A stretch of 64,000 bases of DNA from Micromonospora siamensis (GCF_900090305.1 NZ_LT607751.1:2356001-2420000); one strand, 5' to 3'; shown: positions 9,091-18,039, counted from the stretch's first letter. Numbers and translations are program-made. The notes: generated by a model not told the origin, from the sequence alone.

Positions 9091-10017
9091 ATGCGGCTGA
9101 CCGGGGTGGACCGCGGGGCCGGCTGGTCCGGGCTCACCGTGCAAACCACCCTGACCAATCCGAGCACCCGGCCGGGGCTGCGCCTGCCGGGCCGGGTGAT
9201 CCTCGCCGCCGGGCCCGACGACGTCCCGATCCAGGATCTGCTGTTGGGGCTGGTCACCCAGGTCGAGCCGGCCGACCCGGGCAAGCCGAAGCAGCTGGTC
9301 CAGTTCCACCAGGTGCCGATCGGCGGCCGGTTCGTGGTGCCGGCCGGCCGGCGGCGGGCCGTGGACTTCGCGATCCCGCTGCCCTGGGAGACTCCGGTGA
9401 CCATCTTCGGCGGGGTGCCGTTGCTGAGCCTGCGGATGGGGCTGCGGACCGTGGTCCGGGTCGACCCGGAGCGGGAACAGGGCGCGATGGTGCCGGTCTT
9501 CGTCCATCCCCTCCCCACCCAGCAGCACATCCTGGCGGCCCTGGACACCCTCGGCTTCGTCATGCGGCAGGCCGGGTTCCAGCAGGGGCGGCTCCCCGGC
9601 GTGCAGCAGACCCTGCCGATGCACCAACGGTTGGGCTACTGGGTGGCGCCGCTCTACGCCGGTCCGATCACCGAGCTGGAGGTGATCTTCGTGACGAACT
9701 CGGCCGGCCTGGAGGTGCTCCTCTGGTGTGACCGGCGGCAGTCCCTCGCCGGGATCAGCCACCAGAGCGTCAGCCGGTTCCGGGTCTGGCACGCCGGCGC
9801 CGACCAGCGGGACTGGGTCGCCGTGCTGGACGGCTGGCTCCGCGAGACGATCAACCGGCACGCGGCCGCCGCCGCGCACGCCGACTGGTCCGCCCGGATC
9901 ACCGAATCCGCGCACGTCAGCCGGCGCCCCGACGAGCCGGTCCGGCCCGGCTACGGGCTGGGCGGCACGGCCGGTGGAGGCGGCATCGGCGGCGGAGGCG
10001 GCGGCGACGGCACCTGA
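9091..10017 (+). CDS. Spo0M-like sporulation-control protein
   Basis: A 308-aa protein matching the Spo0M (arrestin-like) family. It has an N-terminal beta-rich domain with TNPSTRPGLRLPGRVILAAG and IQDLLLGLVTQVE. A second domain carries RMGLRTVVRVD, HPLPTQQHILAALDTLGF and QQTLPMHQRLGYWV. A glycine-rich C-terminus ends GGGGGGDGT. The ATG at 9091 is chosen because GGGGGAGCGGCGG precedes it and the upstream in-frame extension to 8932 overlaps low-complexity sequence near the hairpin. Bacillus Spo0M affects sporulation and cell envelope; the role here is unknown. It is transcribed alone. Confidence 0.85.
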   Translation: MRLTGVDRGAGWSGLTVQTTLTNPSTRPGLRLPGRVILAAGPDDVPIQDLLLGLVTQVEPADPGKPKQLVQFHQVPIGGRFVVPAGRRRAVDFAIPLPWETPVTIFGGVPLLSLRMGLRTVVRVDPEREQGAMVPVFVHPLPTQQHILAALDTLGFVMRQAGFQQGRLPGVQQTLPMHQRLGYWVAPLYAGPITELEVIFVTNSAGLEVLLWCDRRQSLAGISHQSVSRFRVWHAGADQRDWVAVLDGWLRETINRHAAAAAHADWSARITESAHVSRRPDEPVRPGYGLGGTAGGGGIGGGGGGDGT

Positions 10018-10045
10018 GCGCCGCCCGCGCCGCCGCCCGCCGGGG

Positions 10046-10714
10046 TCAGATCGAGGCGGTGGCCAGTTTGATGCTGAACCCGAGGAAGAGCGCGGCGATC
10101 GCCGTGGTGCCACCGGCGGCGAGCCGGCGACGTTGGCGGAACTGGGCGGCCAGGAACGTTCCGGCGAAGATCAGCGCGGTCAGGTAGAGCGCGCTGGTCA
10201 CCTGCACGATCAACCCGAGCAGCAGGAACGACAGCGCCGGCCAGGCGTAACCGGGGTCGACGAACTGGATGAAGAACGAGATGAAGAACAGGATCGCCTT
10301 GGGGTTGAGCAGACTGATCACCAGCGCCTTGCGGAACGGGCTGCGCATCGCCGCCGGCTCCGCGGCGTCGATCAGGCGCGGCGCCGCCGGGTCGTTCCGG
10401 TCCCGCCAGCGCCGCCACGCGCCGCGCAGCATGGTCAACCCCACATAGCCGAGGTACGCCGCACCGGCGTACTTGACCACCAGGAACAGCGGAGGGTACG
10501 CCCGCAGCAGCGAGGCCACCCCGACGGCGGAGAGGAACATCAGCACCCCGTCGCCGACGAAGACGCCGCAGGCCGCCCGGTAGCCCGTGCCCACCCCCCG
10601 CTTCGCGGCCGTGGAGAGCACGAAGAGGGAGTTCGGACCGGGCAGCAGCACGATGGCCACGGTCCCCAGCAGGTACGTCCAGATGTCGGTGATGCCCAGC
10701 ACGCCGGCCATCAT
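10046..10714 (-). CDS. LysE/RhtB-family amino acid exporter (LeuE-like)
   Basis: A 222-aa membrane protein with about six hydrophobic segments. The LysE family landmark LPGPNSLFVLSTAAKRG lies at residues ~23-39, followed by KYAGAAYLGYVG and FRKALVISLLNPKAILFF. Relatives export leucine and other neutral or basic amino acids. Two adjacent ATGs exist; the first (10714) overlaps the stop of the upstream flavin-binding/GNAT gene as ATGA, so the two are translationally coupled. The operon is probably controlled by the divergent MocR regulator. Confidence 0.88.
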   Translation of the reverse strand: MMAGVLGITDIWTYLLGTVAIVLLPGPNSLFVLSTAAKRGVGTGYRAACGVFVGDGVLMFLSAVGVASLLRAYPPLFLVVKYAGAAYLGYVGLTMLRGAWRRWRDRNDPAAPRLIDAAEPAAMRSPFRKALVISLLNPKAILFFISFFIQFVDPGYAWPALSFLLLGLIVQVTSALYLTALIFAGTFLAAQFRQRRRLAAGGTTAIAALFLGFSIKLATASI

Positions 10715-11958
10715 GACCCGACCGGGGCCGCCGGGCGAAGTCGTTCCCGCAGCGTGGCCTGTGCTTCTGGCCACTCGTCGGCGAGCATCGAATAGAGCGC
10801 CGACTCCCGCCAGGTGCCGTCGGCCCGCCGGCGGTTGGCCCGCAGCGTCCCCTCCCGAGTGGCGCCGAGCCGCTCGATGGCCCGCCGGGACTGCTCGTTG
10901 TGCACGTTGGTCTGCCAGGTCACCCGGACCGCGTCCAGCTCGTCGAAGGCGCGGGTGAGCAGCAGCAGCTTGGCCTCGGTGTTGATGCCGCTGCGCCACC
11001 AGGGCCGGCCGAGCTGGGTGTAGCCGATCTCCACCGTGCGCAGGTCGTCGTCGGGTTGGTAGTAGGAGGTGGTGCCCACGACCGCCCCGGTCGTCGCGCA
11101 GCGCTGCACCCACGGCATCCGGACACCGCGCTGCTGGGCGTCCAGGGCGGCGCGGATGTTGCCTGCCGTCTCCTCGACGCTGCGCGGGCGGGGACTGCCG
11201 ACGTACCGCCACACCTCCTCGTCGTCGAGGGCGGCGTACAGCTCCTCGGCGTGGTGCTCCGCCAGCGGTTCCAGCAGCACGTGCTCGCCGCGCAGCACCA
11301 CCGGCTCCAGCCAGGGCGAGCGGACCGGTCGCAGGTACGCCGGCACCGGCGCGGTGACCCCGGTGTCCGACTCGGGCGCCCCGGCGGTCACCCGCAACGG
11401 CAGCACCCCCGCCCAGTAGGGCAGGTCGAGATCGGCCGGCTCGTCGCGGACGCCGCCGGTGCGGGCGCGCACCGACACCTCGCGCAGCGGCAGCGCCAGC
11501 ACGGCCGTCTCGGCGAGTTCCCGCCGGCTGGGCGGCCGGCTGTCGGCGGCCCGTCCGACGGCGGCCTTCTCCACCAGCGCGGTCAGCACGGCCAGCTTCT
11601 CGCGTTCGTCGGTGACCAGCCGGGCGGTGCCGTGCGCGACCACCGACCGGTAGTTGGCGCTGTGGTGGAACTGGGACCGGCCGAAGATCAGGCCGTCGAG
11701 ATGGGTCACGGCCACGCAGACCGGCAGCCCGGCGTCGCCCCGGGCGGCCAACAGCGGCCGGCTGCCGGTGGAGCCGTGCAGGTAGAGGGTGTCGTCGACG
11801 CGGACGTGCAGGGTGGGGAGCACCCGCGGCTCGCCGTCCACCACGAACCCGAGGGCACAGTGGTACGCCTCGTCGAGCACCGCGTGGGCGGCGGCCCGGT
11901 CGTAGCTCATCCGGTCGCGGGTGCGGGTGGCGGTGGTCCGTTCGGTGCGGGGGTACAT
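10711..11958 (-). CDS. bifunctional PNPOx-like FMN-binding / GNAT acetyltransferase
   Basis: A 415-aa fusion. Residues ~1-200 are a pyridoxamine-5'-phosphate-oxidase-like split-barrel domain (NimA-type), with ILDEAYHC-like AVLDEAYHCALGFV, LYLHGSTGSR and RSVVAHGTARLV. Residues ~225-405 are a GNAT domain with YYQPDDDLRTVEIGYTQLGR and NTEAKLLLLTRAFDE. The combination is recurrent in actinobacteria. The start at 11958 (MYPRTERTT) has AAGGTGGG upstream; a further in-frame ATG exists at 12006 but lies past the promoter and operator. The substrate is unknown; detoxification by acetylation with export by the coupled LysE protein is a reasonable inference. Confidence 0.85.
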   Translation of the reverse strand: MYPRTERTTATRTRDRMSYDRAAAHAVLDEAYHCALGFVVDGEPRVLPTLHVRVDDTLYLHGSTGSRPLLAARGDAGLPVCVAVTHLDGLIFGRSQFHHSANYRSVVAHGTARLVTDEREKLAVLTALVEKAAVGRAADSRPPSRRELAETAVLALPLREVSVRARTGGVRDEPADLDLPYWAGVLPLRVTAGAPESDTGVTAPVPAYLRPVRSPWLEPVVLRGEHVLLEPLAEHHAEELYAALDDEEVWRYVGSPRPRSVEETAGNIRAALDAQQRGVRMPWVQRCATTGAVVGTTSYYQPDDDLRTVEIGYTQLGRPWWRSGINTEAKLLLLTRAFDELDAVRVTWQTNVHNEQSRRAIERLGATREGTLRANRRRADGTWRESALYSMLADEWPEAQATLRERLRPAAPVGS

Positions 11959-11972
11959 GCGACATCCCACCT

Positions 11973-11986
11973 TTGTTCTAGTACAA
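11973..11986. promoter_or_regulatory. palindromic operator between MocR and the PNPOx/GNAT gene
   Basis: TTGTTCTAGTACAA is a near-perfect palindrome around CTAG (12 of 14 positions). On the plus strand TACAAT at 11982-11987 is a good -10 box 9 bp before the MocR GTG at 11997, suggesting a leaderless regulator mRNA. On the minus strand the same bases sit just upstream of the PNPOx/GNAT start. TTGT-N6-ACAA with central CTAG is a form known for GntR-type operators. Autoregulation and control of the divergent gene are inferred. Confidence 0.6.
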
Positions 11987-11996
11987 TCCTCGAACT

Positions 11997-13334
11997 GTGG
12001 CAGCACATTATCAGATCGTCGGGGCGACGTCGGCCCAGATTTCGGCCAGCGTGGAGACGGGCATCCGCACCGGCGCCCTGCCGCCCGGGGCCGCCCTGCC
12101 GGCCGTTCGCGCCCTCGCGGCCGAGCTGGCGGTCAGCCCTGCCACGGTCGCGAAGGCGTACCAGGAACTGCGGCTGCGGGGTCTGGTCGCCACCGCCGGC
12201 CGGCACGGCACCCGGGTGCGGCCCCGACCGCCGGTGGCCGCCACCCGCTCGGCGCTGCGCCCGGCGCCCGCGCCCGGGGCCCGCGACCTGTCCCGGGGCG
12301 AACCCGACGCGCGGCTGCTGCCACCGCTCGGCCCGCACCTGGCCGCCCTGGCCACCGAGATCGGCCCGCCGGCCGGCTACGCCGCCACCGCGGTGCTGCC
12401 GGCGTTCGCCGCGACGGCCCGGGAGCGCCTCGCCGCCGACGGCGTTCCGGCCACCGAGCTGACCGTGACCGCTGGCGCGCTGGACGGCATCGAACGGCTG
12501 CTCACCGCCCACCTGCGCCCCGGCGACCCGGTCGCCCTCGAGGATCCGGGCTGGGCCAACCTGCTCGACCTGGTCGCCGCGTTGGGGTTGCGCCCGATCG
12601 CCGTGCCCGTCGACGAGCAGGGGCCGACCGAGAACGGGGTGCGCGACGCCCTCTCCCTCGGCGCCCGGGCGCTGATCGTGACCGCCCGGGCCCAGAATCC
12701 GACCGGCGCCAGCGTCTCCGCCGACCGGGCCGCGGCGCTGCGCTCCCTGCTCACCGGCCGGGACCTGCTGCTGATCGAGGACGACCACGCCGCCGAGCTG
12801 GCCCGCGTACCGTTGCACCCGCTCGCCGGGGTGACCACGGCCTGGGCGTTCGTCCGGTCGGTGAGCAAGCCCTACGGGCCCGACCTCCGGCTGGCCGTGC
12901 TGGCCGGCGACGAGGCGACGGTCGCCCGGGTCGCCGGCCGGGCCCGGGCCGGCGCCGGCTGGGTCTCCACCGTGCTGCAACGCCTGGTCCTCGCCCTCTG
13001 GCAGGACCCGGCCGTCACGGAACTGGTCGGTCGGGCGGGGGAGAGCTACGAGCGGCGACGGTCGGCGCTGCTGGCCGCGCTCGACACACGGGGGCTGCCC
13101 GCCCTGGGTCGCTCGGGGATCAACGTCTGGCTGCCGGTGCCGGACGAGACCAGCGCCGTCACCGCCCTGCGGGACGCCGGCTGGGCGGTCGCCCCCGGCG
13201 CGTTGTTCCGGTTCGGCGCCCCGCCCGGCCTGCGGATCACCGTGAGCGCCCTGGACGACGCTGATGTCGCGCCGCTGGCCGACGCGCTGGCCCGCGCGGT
13301 GCGGCCCGCCGCGCACGACGGCTTCACCGCCTGA
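11997..13334 (+). CDS. MocR-family (GntR-HTH/aminotransferase) regulator
   Basis: A 445-aa regulator. Residues ~1-75 are a GntR winged helix (GIRTGALPPGAALPAVRALA, then ATVAKAYQELRLRGLV). Residues ~95-440 have the fold type I aminotransferase shape. The PLP-binding lysine is probably K291 in RSVSKPYGPDLRL, and a QNPTGA motif is present. MocR proteins sense PLP or amino-compound ligands rather than acting as aminotransferases. GTG at 11997 lies close to a -10 box with no ribosome site. The divergent partner is a PNPOx-like gene, a typical MocR context. Confidence 0.88.
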   Translation: MAAHYQIVGATSAQISASVETGIRTGALPPGAALPAVRALAAELAVSPATVAKAYQELRLRGLVATAGRHGTRVRPRPPVAATRSALRPAPAPGARDLSRGEPDARLLPPLGPHLAALATEIGPPAGYAATAVLPAFAATARERLAADGVPATELTVTAGALDGIERLLTAHLRPGDPVALEDPGWANLLDLVAALGLRPIAVPVDEQGPTENGVRDALSLGARALIVTARAQNPTGASVSADRAAALRSLLTGRDLLLIEDDHAAELARVPLHPLAGVTTAWAFVRSVSKPYGPDLRLAVLAGDEATVARVAGRARAGAGWVSTVLQRLVLALWQDPAVTELVGRAGESYERRRSALLAALDTRGLPALGRSGINVWLPVPDETSAVTALRDAGWAVAPGALFRFGAPPGLRITVSALDDADVAPLADALARAVRPAAHDGFTA

Positions 13335-13385
13335 CGGGCGCGGCGCGGTCGCGTGAGAGCCGCCACGCGGGGTAGAACCTTGCGC

Positions 13386-14087
13386 ATGGCCGAGACCGAG
13401 AGCGCACCCGGTGCCCAGCAGTTCATCCCGCCGCAGGCCGACACGATCGACGAGCTGCGCGCCGCGGCCACCGGCTGCCAGGGTTGTGAGCTCTACCGGG
13501 ACGCCTCACAGACCGTCTTCGGTCGGGGCGACGAGAGCGCCCGGCTGGTCCTCGTCGGCGAGCAGCCCGGCGACATGGAGGACCAGAAGGGACTGCCGTT
13601 CGTCGGGCCGGCCGGCCGGCTGCTGCGCCGGGCGGTGGACGACGCCGGCATCGACCCCGGCCACATCTATCTGACCAACGCCGTCAAGCACTTCCGCTTC
13701 GAGTTGCGCGGCAAGCGCCGCATCCACCAGACCCCGGACCGGGTGCACATCACCGCCTGCCGGCCCTGGCTGGTCGCCGAGTTCGCCCGGCTGCACCCCG
13801 AGGTGGTGGTCGTGCTCGGGGCCACCGCGGCGAAGGCGCTGCTCGGCCCGGCGTTCCGGGTGACGAAGCAGCGCGGCGAACTGCTGCCCTGGCCGGCGTC
13901 GGCCCAGCACCCCGAGGACTTCGCGCGGGTGCCGGTGGACAGCGCGGGCAAGGTCGCCGACGCCCAGGCCGCCCAACTGCTCGCCACCATCCACCCGTCG
14001 GCCGTGCTGCGCGCCGACGACCAGGACAAGGCGTACGAGGGGTTGGTCGCCGACCTGACCGTGGTGGCTCGGGCCCTGGCCGGATAG
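13386..14087 (+). CDS. udgX: UdgX-type uracil-DNA glycosylase/crosslinking protein
   Basis: A 233-aa family-4-like uracil-DNA glycosylase with the features of UdgX. It has CQGC near the N-terminus (C31, C34, iron-sulfur ligands), GEQPGDMED at 58-66, and the UdgX-specific insertion KRRIH at 110-114 followed by QTP. In Mycobacterium smegmatis UdgX the histidine of this loop forms a covalent bond with the abasic product. H114 is retained here, so the same chemistry is expected. The HPSAVLRA motif is near the C-terminus. The ATG at 13386 is preferred over an upstream GTG at 13353 because TAGAAC sits 10 bp before it and family length fits. Confidence 0.92.
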   Translation: MAETESAPGAQQFIPPQADTIDELRAAATGCQGCELYRDASQTVFGRGDESARLVLVGEQPGDMEDQKGLPFVGPAGRLLRRAVDDAGIDPGHIYLTNAVKHFRFELRGKRRIHQTPDRVHITACRPWLVAEFARLHPEVVVVLGATAAKALLGPAFRVTKQRGELLPWPASAQHPEDFARVPVDSAGKVADAQAAQLLATIHPSAVLRADDQDKAYEGLVADLTVVARALAG

Positions 14088-14149
14088 CCGACCCTGGTCG
14101 ACCGTCCACACGGGATTGCCGGGTGCGCGCGTGGGGTAACTGGCCGTCC

Positions 14150-14683
14150 ATGCCCGAGGACCGTGCCACCCGCCGCCAGGCGTTCGACCGGCTGCCCGGC
14201 CTGGCGATGTTCGCCGTGCTCTGGCCGGTGCTGACCGTGCTCGTCGCGTTGCCGATGCGGTGGCTCTTCGACCGTTCCGAGCCGTTCGACGAGGCGCTGC
14301 TCAGCGCCGCCCAGAGCGTCGTCTGGCTCGGCCCGGTGCTGGTCCTGACCCGCAACGTGGGCCCCGATCGGCGGGGTGCGATGGACCCGGACGGCGCGGC
14401 CCTGCGGGACGCCCTGCGGCAGGGCGAGCCCCCGGCCGACGAGCGGCTGCGGGCTGCGCTGCCGGCGTACCTGCGGCGGCAGCGGCGGGCCACCGTGGCG
14501 GGCCTGGCGGTGGTCGTGGCATGCTGCGCCGCGCTGATCCTGCTGGCCGCCGGCCAGAAGATCGACTGGTACTGGGCCGTCGTCTACGGCCTGGTCGCGG
14601 TCGTCTCGGCCGTCGTCGCCGCGATCACCCTGACCCGGGTACGCCGGTTGGCGCAGTACCGCACCGACCGGCTCGTGGCCTGA
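14150..14683 (+). CDS. unknown membrane protein, tandem paralogue 1
   Basis: A 177-aa protein of no recognised family. It has two hydrophobic segments in the N-terminal half (FAVLWPVLTVLVALPMRWLF and QSVVWLGPVLVLT) and two near the C-terminus (VAGLAVVVACCAALILLAA, VVYGLVAVVSAVVAAITL), with a soluble stretch ADERLRAALPAYLRRQRR between. It closes with TRVRRLAQYR. An in-frame GTG at 14123 would add nine residues. The next gene has the same layout and shared motifs, so the pair arose by duplication. Confidence 0.7.
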   Translation: MPEDRATRRQAFDRLPGLAMFAVLWPVLTVLVALPMRWLFDRSEPFDEALLSAAQSVVWLGPVLVLTRNVGPDRRGAMDPDGAALRDALRQGEPPADERLRAALPAYLRRQRRATVAGLAVVVACCAALILLAAGQKIDWYWAVVYGLVAVVSAVVAAITLTRVRRLAQYRTDRLVA

Positions 14684-14684
14684 C

Positions 14685-15191
14685 GTGGTCGGTGACCAGG
14701 TGGGTCCGGTCCGGATGCGCCGGATTCCGCCGCTGCTGCGGTTCGTGGTCGCCTGGGTGTTCGCCACGGTGGTCGCCCTGCCGGTGCGGCTGCTGATCAT
14801 CCGGGACGAGGGCCTCGTCGAGCAGGTGCTGGGCGCATCGATGTTCGCGCTGGCGATGGCCCCCGGGGCGTTCGGCGGTGCGCCATGGCTGCCAACTGCT
14901 CCCGACGAGAAGGCGATGCGCAGGGCCGTACGCGACGGGGTGCCGCCGGACGACGACCGGCTGCGGGCGGCGTTGCCCGCGCGGCTGGCGTGGTTGCGTC
15001 GGGGCGCCCGCTACGGCCTTCTCGCCGGCCTGGTGTGGCTGGTCCTCCTGGCCGCGGTCGGAACGCGGGACCCCGACCGGACCCTCTGGGTGGCCACCTT
15101 CGCCCTGATCGGCCTGGTTCTTACCGTCCTGGCGGCGCGCACCCTGGCCCGGGTTCGCCGATTGGCACGACAGCGCCCCAACCGGCCCTGA
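14685..15191 (+). CDS. unknown membrane protein, tandem paralogue 2
   Basis: A 168-aa membrane protein with the same plan as its upstream neighbour: helices at residues ~15-35 and ~45-62, then DDRLRAALPARLAWLRRG, two further helices, and LARVRRLARQR at the end. The GTG at 14685 begins 1 bp after the preceding stop and gives an N-terminus the same length as its paralogue. ATG at 14715 is the alternative start. Function unknown. Confidence 0.7.
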   Translation: MVGDQVGPVRMRRIPPLLRFVVAWVFATVVALPVRLLIIRDEGLVEQVLGASMFALAMAPGAFGGAPWLPTAPDEKAMRRAVRDGVPPDDDRLRAALPARLAWLRRGARYGLLAGLVWLVLLAAVGTRDPDRTLWVATFALIGLVLTVLAARTLARVRRLARQRPNRP

Positions 15192-15234
15192 TCGCCCCTG
15201 GGCAGCGCGACTGAGCGGTGCCACACTGGCCCGC

Positions 15235-16374
15235 ATGGAACAGCATCTCTACGAGCCCGTGCACGAGGAGTTCCGCGACCTGTGCCGGGAGTTCCTGGCC
15301 CGCGAGGCGGTCCCGCACCACCAGCGCTGGGAGGCCGACGGGATCGTCGACCGGGGGGTGTGGCGCAAGGCCGGCGCCGCCGGACTGCTGGGCATGGATG
15401 TCGACACCGACCACGGCGGCGGTGGGCAGCGCGACTTCCGGTTCAACGCGGTGCTCGACGAGGAGATCGTCGGCTCGGGGTGCTCGGGGCTCGGCTTCGG
15501 CCTGCACAACGACGTGGTGGCGCCGTACCTCACCGAGCTGGCCAGCGACGAGCAGCGCAAGCGTTGGCTGCCCGGGTTCTGCTCCGGCGACCTGGTCACC
15601 GCGATCGCGATGAGCGAGCCGGGGGCCGGCAGCGACCTGGCCGGCATCCGCACCAGCGCGGTCCGCGACGGCGACTCGCTGGTGCTCAACGGCCAGAAGA
15701 CGTTCATCACCAACGGCGAGCTGGCCGACCTGGTGATCGTGGTGGTCCGCACGTCCGACCAGGGCGCGCACGGGGTCAGCCTGGTCGTGGTGGAGACCGG
15801 CACCCCCGGCTTCACCCGGGGTCGACGGCTGGCGAAGGTGGGGCTGAAGGCCAACGACACCGCTGAGCTGTTCTTCGACGACTGCCGCGTGCCGGCGGAG
15901 AACCTGATCGGGACCGAGAACCACGGCTTCTACCACCTGATGGCGAACCTGCCCCGGGAGCGGCTGAGCATCGCCGTCGCCGCGGTCGCCGCCGCGGAGA
16001 AGCTGCTCGCGATCACCCTGGACTACGCCCGCTCCCGGGAGGCGTTCGGCCGGCCGATCGGGAAGTTCCAGCACAACCGCTTCCTCCTGGCGGAGCTGGA
16101 CACCGAGGTCACCATCGCGCGGACCTTCGTCAACCACTGCGTCGCCGAGTTCAACGCCGGTCGGCTCTCGGTCACCGACGCCGCCAAGGCCAAGTGGTGG
16201 ACCACCGAGTTGCAGAACAAGGTCGCCGACCGGTGCCTCCAGCTGCACGGCGGTTACGGCTTCATGCTGGAGTACCCGGTGGCCAAGGCGTGGCTGGACG
16301 GCCGGGTGCAGACGATCTACGGCGGCACCACCGAGATCATGAAGGAGATCATCGGGCGCGGGTTGGGCCTCTGA
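15235..16374 (+). CDS. acyl-CoA dehydrogenase
   Basis: A 379-aa FAD-dependent acyl-CoA dehydrogenase oxidising acyl-CoA to enoyl-CoA. Family motifs are TAIAMSEPGAGSDLAGIRTSA (substrate/flavin loop), LNGQKTFITNGELADL, and the C-terminal LQLHGGYGFMLEYPVAK with QTIYGGTTEIMKEIIGR. The medium-chain catalytic Glu position reads IYGGT, so it is not Glu. E242 in LPRERLSIA aligns with the catalytic Glu of isovaleryl-CoA and long-chain dehydrogenases, suggesting that subgroup. ATG at 15235 gives the usual family length. No pathway partner is adjacent. Confidence 0.92.
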   Translation: MEQHLYEPVHEEFRDLCREFLAREAVPHHQRWEADGIVDRGVWRKAGAAGLLGMDVDTDHGGGGQRDFRFNAVLDEEIVGSGCSGLGFGLHNDVVAPYLTELASDEQRKRWLPGFCSGDLVTAIAMSEPGAGSDLAGIRTSAVRDGDSLVLNGQKTFITNGELADLVIVVVRTSDQGAHGVSLVVVETGTPGFTRGRRLAKVGLKANDTAELFFDDCRVPAENLIGTENHGFYHLMANLPRERLSIAVAAVAAAEKLLAITLDYARSREAFGRPIGKFQHNRFLLAELDTEVTIARTFVNHCVAEFNAGRLSVTDAAKAKWWTTELQNKVADRCLQLHGGYGFMLEYPVAKAWLDGRVQTIYGGTTEIMKEIIGRGLGL

Positions 16375-16498
16375 CGGTTCGGCCGGGGTGGCGGGGCGCG
16401 ATTCGCGGTAGGTCGGCCCGGGGCAGAACCGGGGTGCAGGCGGCCGGGCGGTTGCGCAAGGATGAGGCGGCGTACCGCCCCTTACCGAGGAGCCCCCG

Positions 16499-17797
16499 AT
16501 GGCCACCGACCTGACCGCTGCGGCACCGACCCGCCCCGACGTCGCGTCGATCCAGCGTCGCACCCTGCGACTGCTCTTCGGCACCCAGATCATCGGCGGC
16601 ATCGGGGTGACCATCGGCATCGCCGTCGGCGCGCTGCTGGCCGCCCGGATCGCCGGCACCGCGGTGGCCGGCCTGGCGCAGAGTGCCGGGGTGGTCGGCG
16701 CGGCGCTGCTCGCCGTCCCGGTCACCCGGATCATGACCGGGCACGGCCGCCGGCCGGGCCTGGTGTTCGCGTACCTGGTGGGGGCGGCCGGCGGGGTGCT
16801 GGTGGTGGCCGCGGCGGCCACCGGGTGGGTGCCGTTGCTCTTTCTCGGCATGCTGCTCTTCGGCGGCGGCACCGCGGCCAACCTTCAGGCCCGCTACACG
16901 GCGGTGGACCTGGCCGAGCCGGCCCGCCGGGGGCGGCAGCTCTCGATGATCGTCTGGGCCACCACGATCGGCGCGGTGGCCGCCCCGAACTTCGCCGCGC
17001 TCGCCGACCGCACCACCCACCGGTGGGGGCTGCCCACCCTGGCCGGCCCGTTCGCCTTCAGTGCCGCGGCGTTCGTGCTGGCCGCGGTCGTAATCCTGGT
17101 TCTGCTGCGGCCGGACCCGCTGCTCACGGCGCGCCGACTGGCGGCGGCCGGCCCGGTCGCCGAGCCGGCCGCGTCCGCCGGGCGCGGCGCGGGCATGCGC
17201 GCGGCCTGGCAGGTGGTACGCGAGCGCCCGGCCGCCCGGCTCGGCATCGCCGCCGTGGCCGTCGGTCACCTGGTGATGGTCGCGGTGATGTCGATGACCC
17301 CGGTACGCCTCGGCGAGTACCACGCCGACGCCGACGTGCTGCGGGTGGTCGGCATCGTGCTCAGCGTGCACATCGCCGGCATGTACGCGTTCTCCCCGGT
17401 GGTGGGCTGGCTGACCGACCGGCTCGGCCGGCGGGCGGTGATCCTCGGCGGGGTGGGTGTGCTGCTGGCCGCCTGCGCGGTCGCCGGCACGGCCGGGCAC
17501 CACACGCCGGGGCTCTCGGTCGGGCTGGCCCTGCTCGGCCTGGGCTGGTCGGGAACCATGGTGGCCGGCTCGACGCTGCTGTCCGAGTCGGTGCCGACCG
17601 ACGTGCGGCCGAGCGTGCAGGGCCTCTCCGACCTGACCATGGGGCTGGCCGGGGCGGGTGCGGCGGCGCTGAGCGGCTTTGTGATGCGGGTGACCGACTA
17701 TCCGACCCTGACCCTGCTCGCCGCGATCGCGACGGTGCCGCTGGTGGCGCTAGCGTTGCGTCGGGTGCCCGTCCGGGTGCCCGACGAGGAGGAGTGA
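16499..17797 (+). CDS. MFS transporter
   Basis: A 432-aa major facilitator with 12 predicted membrane segments split by a loop at residues ~195-235. Visible motifs include RIMTGHGRRPGLVFAYLVGA (motif A-like, after helix 2), ARYTAVDLAEPARRGRQLS and the second-half repeat GWLTDRLGRRAVILGGVG. No substrate can be inferred. ATG at 16499 follows CCGAGGAGCCCCCG. The DUF3046 gene starts 4 bp after its stop, so the transporter may be read through into the recA region. Confidence 0.85.
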   Translation: MATDLTAAAPTRPDVASIQRRTLRLLFGTQIIGGIGVTIGIAVGALLAARIAGTAVAGLAQSAGVVGAALLAVPVTRIMTGHGRRPGLVFAYLVGAAGGVLVVAAAATGWVPLLFLGMLLFGGGTAANLQARYTAVDLAEPARRGRQLSMIVWATTIGAVAAPNFAALADRTTHRWGLPTLAGPFAFSAAAFVLAAVVILVLLRPDPLLTARRLAAAGPVAEPAASAGRGAGMRAAWQVVRERPAARLGIAAVAVGHLVMVAVMSMTPVRLGEYHADADVLRVVGIVLSVHIAGMYAFSPVVGWLTDRLGRRAVILGGVGVLLAACAVAGTAGHHTPGLSVGLALLGLGWSGTMVAGSTLLSESVPTDVRPSVQGLSDLTMGLAGAGAAALSGFVMRVTDYPTLTLLAAIATVPLVALALRRVPVRVPDEEE

Positions 17798-17801
17798 TCA
17801 C

Positions 17802-18002
17802 GTGCGGCTGACCGACTTCTGGGCTCGCCTGGAGGAGGCGTTCGGGCCGGGCTACGCGGCCAGCATCGCCCGTGACCAGGTTCTCTCCCAGCTGGGCGGA
17901 CGGACCATCGAACAGGCGCTGAGCTCGGGTGAGCAGACCCACGTCGTCTGGCGGGCGGTGGTCGCCGCCTATCCCGACCGGGTGCCCGCCCGGCTGCGCT
18001 GA
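17802..18002 (+). CDS. DUF3046 family protein
   Basis: A 66-aa protein matching DUF3046: [19 protein letters not shown], then [16 protein letters not shown] and [20 protein letters not shown]. It is found immediately upstream of recA across actinobacteria. GTG start at 17802 after GAGGAGTGATCAC. Function unknown; its constant association with recA-recX suggests a DNA-repair link, which is inference. Confidence 0.88.
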   Translation: MRLTDFWARLEEAFGPGYAASIARDQVLSQLGGRTIEQALSSGEQTHVVWRAVVAAYPDRVPARLR

Positions 18003-18039
18003 GCAGCCTTTCCGGCCCGTCCGCGTGTCGCTTGCCGAG

